Below are positions 58,306 through 64,000 of a stretch of DNA of 64,000 bases, piece by piece (the first letter of the stretch is position 1; each line of letters opens with the position of its first letter). The notes beneath the pieces were generated by a model, which did no database searches, was not told the DNA's origin, and saw nothing but the letters and a program-made list of their open reading frames with translations. This DNA is from Bradyrhizobium nanningense. GTDB lineage: Bacteria; Pseudomonadota; Alphaproteobacteria; Rhizobiales; Xanthobacteraceae. The stretch is taken from positions 156,501 to 220,500 of the forward strand of contig NZ_LBJC01000082.1 in assembly GCF_004114535.1 (NCBI RefSeq), written 5' to 3'. The position numbers and the translations under genes are program-made.

Positions 58306-60516
58306 TCACGCCACCAGCGCGGCGTCATTGCCGTCGATGCCGCGCTGTGCGGCGAGCAGGCTGACGATCTCGATATTGGGCCGGGCCTTGCTGAACAGAA
58401 AGCCCTGGCCTTCGTCGCAGCCCTCGGCGCGCAGGCAGCTCAGCTCGGCTTCGGTCTCGACGCCTTCGGCCGTGATGGTGACGCCGAGGCCCTTGCCGAG
58501 GCTGACGATGGAGCGGATGATCGCCTGCGCTTCGCGGTTGGCACCGAGATCGCGGACGAAGGACTGATCGATCTTGATCTTGTCGAAGGGGAAGCTGCGC
58601 AAATAGCTGAGGCTGGAATAGCCGGTGCCGAAATCGTCCATCGAGATGCGCACGCCGAGCGCGCGCAGGGCATGCAACGTCGCCAGCACCTGCGCGCTCT
58701 TTTCCAAGAGCAGCGTCTCGGTGATCTCGAGTTCGAGCCGCCGCGGCGGCAAGCCGGAATGCTTCAGCGCGTCCGTCACCATCGAGAGCAGATTGCCGCT
58801 GCGGAACTGGAGCGGCGACAGATTGACGGCGACGCGGACGTCGTCCGGCCAGGTCGCAGCATCCAGGCACGCCCGGCGCAGCATCAGCCCGCCGAGCGGA
58901 TTGATCAGGCCGGTGTCCTCGGCAACCGGAATGAACTCGGCCGGCGAGACCATGCCGCGCTCGGCATGGGGCCAGCGCACCAGCGCCTCGAAGCCGGTGA
59001 TGCGGCCGCTCTGGAGGTCGATCAGCGGCTGATAATACGGACGCAGCACGTCGTTCTGGATCGCGTCGCGCAGCTCGACCTCGATCTTGCGGCGGCTCTG
59101 CGCTTTCGCATCCAGCGCCGCCTCGAAGAAGGCGAAGCTGCCGCGCGCATCCTGCTTGGCGCGCGACAGCGCCATGTCGGCGCTCTTGAGCAGCTTTTCG
59201 GACTCATCGCCATCGCCCGGCGCCATCGCGATGCCGATCGAGGCGCCGATCACCACGGAATGACCGTCGAGCAGATAGGGATCGGCGATGGCCTCGAGCA
59301 GGCGTTTGGCTAGGCCCACCGCGTCCTCGGGCCGCGTCAACCCGCTCTGCACGATCGCGAATTCGTCGGAATTGAGCCGAGCCAGCTCGTCTTCCTCGCG
59401 AAGTGTCGAGCGCAGCCGCTTGGCGACGCCGCGCAGAAGCTTGTCGCCGACCGCGTGGCCGAGCGTGTCGTTGACCGCCTTGAAATTGTCCAGCCCCAGC
59501 ATCAAGAGCGTGACCTTCTCGGCGCTGCGCCGCGTGTGCAGCAGCATCTCGTCCATCTGCTGGCGCAACAGGGTGCGGTTGGGCAGGCCGGTCAGGGCGT
59601 CGTGCTGGGCCATGAAGGCGAGCCGCGCCTCGGCGCGCTTGCGTTCGGTGATGTCCATCAGCGCAAGCAGCACCGCGGGCCGCTCGGCATAGGTCAGTTC
59701 GCGGAAATAGATCGCAAGGTCGATCAGCGCGCCGTCGGCCTTGACGTGCTTCCAGGTGCGGCCGGCCTTTTCCTCGCTCGAACGGTCGGCGGTCCAGGGC
59801 GGCTCGCTGTCGAAGGCCTGCAGGGAGCGGATCTTCAGTCGCTCGAACTCGGCGCGGCTGTAACCGTAATGGGCGACCGCGGCATCGTTGACGCCGAGGA
59901 TGCACTCGTCGTCCAGCGCGCAGACGATCATGGGGACGGGATTGCCGTCGAACAGCAGGCGGAACGAGGCCTCGCGCTGCTTCAGCTCGGTGATGTCGAC
60001 GCGCAGGCCGACCACGCCGCCGTCATCGGTCAAGCGCTCGTCGATCAGAATGACGCGGCCGTCCGACAGCTTCTGCTCGTGGCGCGCGCCGGGCTGATAG
60101 AGTTTTTGCAGCCGCTCGGCGATCCACTCGTCCTCGTGCCCGGCAGCCTCGGGATAGTCGCCGCGGGCGACACCGATGCGCAGCGTGTCTTCGAGACGTG
60201 CGCCTTCTTCGAACAGATCGGCGGTCTTGCTGTAGATCTCGGCGTATTTCTTGTTCCAGAGGACGTAGCGGCCTTCGGCATCGAGAAACACGATGCCCTG
60301 CGGCAGGATGTCGACGGCCTGGCGCAGGCGCTCATGGGATTTGCGCGCGTCCGCGATCGCAGCTTCCGCCTCGGCGCGACTGCGCAAGACCTCGTCGCGT
60401 TCGGAAAGCGCTCGCGGCGTGCGCGCGAAGCGCGGCTTGCGCGGCGATTGGCCGGCCCGCGCAAGCCGCGCTCTGTTTCGCTTTGTTGCTTTTCGAGACT
60501 TCAAACCCAACTTCAC
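58306..60516 (-). CDS. PAS-PAS-GGDEF-EAL protein, probable c-di-GMP phosphodiesterase
   Basis: The 736-residue protein has a basic N-terminus (KSRKATKRNRARLARAG), two PAS domains (about residues 70-180 and 185-305; ILPQGIVFLDAEGRYVLWNKK and NPVPMIVCALDDECILGVND), then GGDEF and EAL domains. The GGDEF active-site loop reads RLNSDEF at about residue 380, not GGDEF, so cyclase activity is doubtful. The EAL domain is complete: FEALVRW, NLSPLQF, LEITET, DDFGTGYSSLSYL, KIDQSF and EGVETEAEL. It should break down c-di-GMP, with the PAS domains sensing a signal. GTG start at 60516 with GGGACG. No membrane span seen. Confidence 0.9.
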   Translation of the reverse strand: MKLGLKSRKATKRNRARLARAGQSPRKPRFARTPRALSERDEVLRSRAEAEAAIADARKSHERLRQAVDILPQGIVFLDAEGRYVLWNKKYAEIYSKTADLFEEGARLEDTLRIGVARGDYPEAAGHEDEWIAERLQKLYQPGARHEQKLSDGRVILIDERLTDDGGVVGLRVDITELKQREASFRLLFDGNPVPMIVCALDDECILGVNDAAVAHYGYSRAEFERLKIRSLQAFDSEPPWTADRSSEEKAGRTWKHVKADGALIDLAIYFRELTYAERPAVLLALMDITERKRAEARLAFMAQHDALTGLPNRTLLRQQMDEMLLHTRRSAEKVTLLMLGLDNFKAVNDTLGHAVGDKLLRGVAKRLRSTLREEDELARLNSDEFAIVQSGLTRPEDAVGLAKRLLEAIADPYLLDGHSVVIGASIGIAMAPGDGDESEKLLKSADMALSRAKQDARGSFAFFEAALDAKAQSRRKIEVELRDAIQNDVLRPYYQPLIDLQSGRITGFEALVRWPHAERGMVSPAEFIPVAEDTGLINPLGGLMLRRACLDAATWPDDVRVAVNLSPLQFRSGNLLSMVTDALKHSGLPPRRLELEITETLLLEKSAQVLATLHALRALGVRISMDDFGTGYSSLSYLRSFPFDKIKIDQSFVRDLGANREAQAIIRSIVSLGKGLGVTITAEGVETEAELSCLRAEGCDEGQGFLFSKARPNIEIVSLLAAQRGIDGNDAALVA

Positions 60517-60915
60517 TCGTCCCAATCGCGCCCCGCGGCGCAAGTCTTGAGGCAAGTGTCTGAAAGAAAAGTAATCTTGCCCGGCCGCGGTCCGCGCGAG
60601 GCGGGCCTTGCTGCCTGTTTGCGCGGCGCGGCTGCGGCGGCAGGCGCCGTCCAACTGGGTCCCGCGCCGCAATCGATGATCGACTTGCCGCAAAATTGCG
60701 CGCACGCTTGAATCAGTTCCGAAATCGCGCGCGATTGCATGCGACCCGCGGATTTTCCTCACTCCGCGCACGAATTTTGGTCAATGCAGGATACGGTTAT
60801 TGCCCCCTTAAGAAACGTCGTTTGAGACACGATTTGGCGAGCAGCGGTGAGCCGGTGGCCGGGCCCAAGCCCCATTCTTAACCCTGATGCAGCATTGGGC
60901 TATAAGGACGTCTGC
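60517..60915. other. Divergent intergenic region upstream of the GGDEF/EAL gene and mepA
   Basis: These 399 bases hold no convincing gene. A plus frame from 60847 runs in frame into mepA but starts poorly. The promoters of both divergent genes must lie here. No clear operator or hairpin was seen. Confidence 0.5.
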
Positions 60916-61860
60916 ATGAGTCGCCGCTGCATCATCCTCCTCCTGCCTGTCATGACGCTCCTGTCCGCCGGCGGCGCGCTGGCCCAGGACAAGGGCAGCG
61001 TGAATCCGAAGCCGCTGCCGCCGCTCGCCAATCCGAACGACCCTGGTGTGGCCGCCAAAGAGCTGTTCGCGCGCAAGCTGCTGCCGTCGAAGGGGCCGGC
61101 TCATGTCGTCGGCTCCTACACCAAGGGCTGCATCGGCGGCGCGGAGCAGATGCCGCTCAACGGCGATCATTGGCAGGTGATGCGGCTGTCGCGCAATCGC
61201 AGCTATGGCCACCCCGACATGATCGCGCTGATCAAGCGGCTCGCGGCCAAAGCGCACAAGGACGCGGGATGGCCGGGCATCCTGGTCGGCGACATCGCCC
61301 AGCCGCGCGGCGGCCCGGCGCTATCGGGCCATGCCAGCCACCAGATCGGTCTCGATGCCGACATCTGGCTGACGCCGATGCCGGACCGCCGCCTCTCGCG
61401 CGAGGAGCGCGAAGACATGTCGGCGGTGATGATGGTGCGCCAGGACCGGCTCGACATCGACCCCCGTGTGTTCACGCCTGGTCATGTGCTGGTGCTGCGC
61501 GATGCGGCGCGGGAGCCGGCGGTGCAGCGCATCTTCGTCAACGCCGCGATCAAGAAGGCGCTGTGCCGCGAGGCCAAGGGCGATCGCTCCTGGCTGTCGA
61601 AGATCAGGCCGTGGTGGGGCCACGACTACCACTTCCACATCCGTATGCGCTGCCCGGCGGGTGCCGGCGAGTGCGAGGGCCAGCCGTCGCAGGCCGAGGA
61701 CGAAGGCTGCAAGCCCGCCGATCTCGCCTATTGGTTCTCCGATGCGGTGCTGCACCCCAAGCCGCCGCCGGAGCCGCCGAAGCCGAAACCGCCGATGACG
61801 CTGGCGCAGATGCCGGCGGCTTGCAAGGCGGTGCTGCACGCGGCGGATGCGAAGCCGTAG
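60916..61860 (+). CDS. mepA: Penicillin-insensitive murein endopeptidase
   Basis: MepA cuts DD and LD cross-links in peptidoglycan in the periplasm. The 314-residue precursor has a signal peptide (CIILLLPVMTLLSAGGALAQ) and the LAS-type metalloprotease motifs: the SGHASHQIGLDADIW box (H-x6-D), and HDYHFHIRMRC near the C-terminus with H-x-H. Four or more cysteines (GCIGG, LCREA, RCPAG, GCKPADL) fit the family's disulfides. A Pro-rich tail follows. AAGGACG precedes the ATG. It is single and followed by a dispersed repeat. Confidence 0.93.
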   Translation: MSRRCIILLLPVMTLLSAGGALAQDKGSVNPKPLPPLANPNDPGVAAKELFARKLLPSKGPAHVVGSYTKGCIGGAEQMPLNGDHWQVMRLSRNRSYGHPDMIALIKRLAAKAHKDAGWPGILVGDIAQPRGGPALSGHASHQIGLDADIWLTPMPDRRLSREEREDMSAVMMVRQDRLDIDPRVFTPGHVLVLRDAAREPAVQRIFVNAAIKKALCREAKGDRSWLSKIRPWWGHDYHFHIRMRCPAGAGECEGQPSQAEDEGCKPADLAYWFSDAVLHPKPPPEPPKPKPPMTLAQMPAACKAVLHAADAKP

Positions 61861-61875
61861 CGTAACCTGGCGCCA

Positions 61876-61955
61876 CACTCACCGCTGTCGTCCCGGACAA
61901 GCGTGAGCGCAGATCCGGGACGACAGCGGTGCTTGAGGCGCGCTTGTCGGGATGA
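61876..61955. repeat. Dispersed hairpin, GCTGTCGTCCCGGACAAGCG family
   Basis: CCGCTGTCGTCCCGGA and TCCGGGACGACAGCGG pair perfectly around GCGTGAGCGCAGA-like sequence, followed by a shorter repeat of GCGCTTGTC. It begins about 15 bases after the mepA stop, and may terminate it. A relative is at 31812. Confidence 0.8.
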
Positions 61956-62107
61956 CGAACTCGTTGGTTGGTGCACAACACCCAAATGCGCTAAGATCGT
62001 ACTGCCGCCGTGCCGTAAGCCCGCGGCATCCTCGGGATGCGTATCCCTGACCAACAAGCCTGACCGCATGCCTCGCATCGCTCGCGTGGCCAACGATGGA
62101 ATCCCAG

Positions 62108-62611
62108 ATGCGCGTCCTCGCCTTCCTCGCTATGCTCTCGTTCAGCGCGACCTCCGCTCTCGCCGCCGGCGAACCTAGCGGTTGCGACAAGTTCAAATGG
62201 CCGATCGAGCGGGAGCGCGCGGCGCTCTCCGCGCCGGACCGTGCGCAGCTCGCATCGGGCAGCGAGCAGGCGGTCTTGCCGTCCTCGGCCATCACGCTGG
62301 GGCTGGTTACCCCAGGCGAGGCAAGACTGCCCGCGCCGCCGGAGCGCGCGCCAAAGGGCGGCACCTTTGCCGGCTTCACCAGCGTCAAATCCGCCAAGGC
62401 AGGGCTGTACACGATCAGCCTGTCCATCGGCGCCTGGATCGACGTGGTCCAGGATGGGCATGTCCTCAAGCCGGTGGCCTTCAGCGGTGCGACCGATTGC
62501 AGCGGCATCCGCAAGACCGTGAAATACGAGCTGTCGTCGCAGCCTTTCGTCCTGCAGGTCAGCGGTGCCAAGGAGAATTCAATCGCAATCGCGATCCTCC
62601 CAGTTCAATAA
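62108..62611 (+). CDS. Small secreted protein of unknown function
   Basis: The 167-residue precursor has a signal peptide (LAFLAMLSFSATSALAAG). The mature part starts with GCDKFKWPIERERAAL and is beta-rich at the C-terminal half (LYTISLSIGAWIDVVQDG, KPVAFSGATDCSGIRKTV), with two cysteines that may pair. I do not recognise a named family; similar small secreted proteins are common in Bradyrhizobium. ATG at 62108 is chosen for the signal peptide; an ATG at 62096 adds four residues. It is 193 bases ahead of modA and may be separate. Confidence 0.75.
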   Translation: MRVLAFLAMLSFSATSALAAGEPSGCDKFKWPIERERAALSAPDRAQLASGSEQAVLPSSAITLGLVTPGEARLPAPPERAPKGGTFAGFTSVKSAKAGLYTISLSIGAWIDVVQDGHVLKPVAFSGATDCSGIRKTVKYELSSQPFVLQVSGAKENSIAIAILPVQ

Positions 62612-62804
62612 CGCTGTTCGCCAGATAAACGGCCACCCTTTGACCTGAGGCCGCAGCCCCTGCTATCTTCGCCATGGCGATATCCCTGCCGGCCGTAAGC
62701 CGTCGGGTCCCGTGGAGCAGCGCTTCCACCCGTCGCAACCTACCCCACCAACGCCAGTCCTGCGCGTGCATCCTGCGTGCGCGGATTCGCACGGAGCGCT
62801 CCCT

Positions 62805-63590
62805 ATGTTACGCATTGCAGGACTTTTCACCGCCTTCGTGATCCTCGCGGGCGCGAGCCTTTCGCCGGCCGCCGCCGAGGACAAGACCATCACCGTGTTC
62901 GCCGCGGCGTCGATGAAGAACGCGCTCGACGAGGTCGACGCAGCCTACACCGCCAAGACCGGCGTCAAGTTCTCGGTCAGCTATGCCGCGAGCTCGGTGC
63001 TCGCCCGGCAGATCGAGCAGGGCGCGCCGGCCGATGTGTTCGTCTCGGCCGACACCGACTGGATGGACTACGCGATCGTCAGGAAGACCATCAACGAGGC
63101 TTCCAGGGTCATTCTGCTCGGCAACAGCATCGTTCTGATCGCGCCGAAGGATTCTGAGATCAACAACGTCGCGATTACCCAGGGCTTCGACCTCGGAAAG
63201 CTCGCCGGCGACGGCAGGATCGCGACCGGCGACGTCAAGTCCGTGCCGGTCGGAAAATATGCCAAGGCGGCGCTCGAGAAGCTCGGAGCCTGGCAGGCTG
63301 CCGAGGCGAAATTCGCCATGGCCGAGAGCGTTCGCGCGGCGCTGACACTGGTGGCGCGCGGCGAGGCCAATCTCGGCATCGTCTATTCCACCGACGCCAA
63401 GGTCGAGCCCGGTGTCAAGATCGTCGGCACCTTCCCGGCGGACTCGCACCCCGCGATCATCTATCCGGCTGCCGCGACCACGACCGCGAAGGCCGGGACC
63501 AGCGACTATCTCGCCTTCCTGCGCTCCTCGGCCGCCAAGACCATCTTTGAGAAATACGGCTTCAAGTTTCTGGTCAGCCCGACAATCTGA
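62805..63590 (+). CDS. modA: Molybdate ABC transporter substrate-binding protein
   Basis: ModA binds molybdate (or tungstate) in the periplasm and hands it to ModBC. The 261-residue precursor has a signal peptide (LFTAFVILAGASLSPAAA). The mature protein shows VFAAASMKNALDEVDAAY, the oxyanion-binding SYAASSVLARQIEQGAPADVF in part, and GIVYSTDAKVEPG. GGAGCGCTCCCT precedes ATG 62805; a GTG at 62712 gives a non-signal leader. The modB gene begins 14 bases after the stop. No ModE site or molybdenum riboswitch was seen upstream. Confidence 0.94.
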   Translation: MLRIAGLFTAFVILAGASLSPAAAEDKTITVFAAASMKNALDEVDAAYTAKTGVKFSVSYAASSVLARQIEQGAPADVFVSADTDWMDYAIVRKTINEASRVILLGNSIVLIAPKDSEINNVAITQGFDLGKLAGDGRIATGDVKSVPVGKYAKAALEKLGAWQAAEAKFAMAESVRAALTLVARGEANLGIVYSTDAKVEPGVKIVGTFPADSHPAIIYPAAATTTAKAGTSDYLAFLRSSAAKTIFEKYGFKFLVSPTI

Positions 63591-63603
63591 TATTCAGCAC
63601 TTG

Positions 63604-64000
63604 ATGTTCGAGATCTCTCCCGCCGAATGGACCGCGATCCTGCTCTCGCTCAGGGTCGCCGTCGTCGCCACACTGGTCGCAACGCCGTTCGGCATTGCGC
63701 TGGCGTGGCTGCTGGCGCGGCGCGATTTCTGGGGCAAGGCGGTGCTCGACGCCCTCGTGCATCTGCCGCTGGTGCTGCCGCCTGTCGTCACCGGCTATCT
63801 GCTGCTCCTCAGCTTTGGCCGGCGCGGCCTCGTCGGCGGCTTTCTCGCCGATCATCTCGGCATCGTGTTCTCGTTCCGCTGGACCGGCGCGGCGCTCGCC
63901 TGCGGGGTGATGGCGTTTCCGCTCTTGGTGCGCCCGATGCGGCTGTCGATCGAGGCGATCGATCGGCGGCTGGAGCAGGCGGCCGAGACGCTCGGAGCCG
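63604..64000 (+). CDS. modB: Molybdate ABC transporter permease, cut by the window edge
   Basis: The first 132 residues are visible. They show a membrane helix (AILLSLRVAVVATLVATPFGI), the next spans (LPLVLPPVVTGYLLLLSF), and the start of the ABC-permease EAA loop region (IDRRLEQAAETLGA) at the very end. The start ATG at 63604 follows modA by 14 bases, so modA-modB are in one operon. The gene runs off the right edge; modC is expected beyond. Confidence 0.92.
   Translation, partial: MFEISPAEWTAILLSLRVAVVATLVATPFGIALAWLLARRDFWGKAVLDALVHLPLVLPPVVTGYLLLLSFGRRGLVGGFLADHLGIVFSFRWTGAALACGVMAFPLLVRPMRLSIEAIDRRLEQAAETLGA

Noticed and set aside
62612..62804. Possible molybdenum-cofactor riboswitch or ModE site upstream of modA
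   Set aside because: No ModE-type ATCGCTATA inverted repeat and no recognisable riboswitch core; only a short GC-rich hairpin near 62707.
1..64000. Prophage, integrative element, transposase or tRNA attachment site
   Set aside because: No integrase, transposase, phage structural gene or tRNA was recognised on either strand; the accessory features are limited to short dispersed repeats and one broken gene.

Overview
The window is about 64 kb of GC-rich DNA that reads as the chromosome of an alphaproteobacterium of the Bradyrhizobium / Nitrobacteraceae type. The grounds are the proteins (CtaB, ChvG/ChvI, HprK, IalB-like and PodJ-like products of the kind found in that group), the pckA/chvI-chvG/nitrogen-PTS neighbourhood known from rhizobia, and many short hairpin-forming dispersed repeats in the gaps between genes. 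No rRNA, tRNA, CRISPR array, integrase or intact insertion sequence was seen. Names rest on motifs read by eye; no database search was run.

Layout. 1-3749 (minus): terminal oxidase operon ctaC-ctaD-ctaB-coxF, running out of the window toward a probable ctaG. 4211-8648: an IalB-like secreted protein, tldD overlapping a lepB gene, a nucleotidyltransferase bracketed by two copies of one repeat, and a PAN-domain protein. 8862-11570: gshA, then a MarR regulator divergent from a glutathione S-transferase with a clear palindromic operator between them. 12474-17883 (minus): a fatty-acid beta-oxidation set (acyl-CoA dehydrogenase, thiolase, FadJ). 17986-19159: SnoaL-like protein and PadR regulator, divergent around a palindrome. 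19541-22978: a large PodJ-like polarity/Sel1 protein. 23300-31811: TauE exporter with its TIGR02186 partner, MBL-fold hydrolase, EamA transporter with divergent LysR, glycogen phosphorylase, thioesterase.

32060-41807 is a metabolic and envelope-sensing hub: pckA (minus), then the operon chvI-chvG-hprK-EIIA-HPr (plus). A secreted TPR-CHAT protease-like protein and a HugZ-like protein lie between pckA and chvI. A GT39 glycosyltransferase and lepA follow.

45705-56437 is the most accessory-looking part: an unbroken minus-strand run. From its 5' end it holds a broken Spy-like gene, DUF2933, an isoprenylcysteine-methyltransferase-like membrane protein, an OpgC-like acyltransferase tightly followed by an ABC exporter (ATPase, double-FtsX permease, HlyD adaptor), a secreted serine hydrolase, a secreted TPR protein, a secreted protein of unknown function and an SRPBCC protein. 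A divergent gene at 56493 encodes a tiny secreted protein with a duplicated His-rich repeat. I read this as an envelope or metal-stress island; the OpgC-ABC exporter operon and the His-repeat/DUF2933/methyltransferase cassette are the best candidates for something not well described. The window ends with a flavin monooxygenase/acyl-CoA dehydrogenase-like gene, a PAS-GGDEF-EAL protein with a degenerate GGDEF motif, mepA, a small secreted protein, and modA-modB (modB cut by the window edge).
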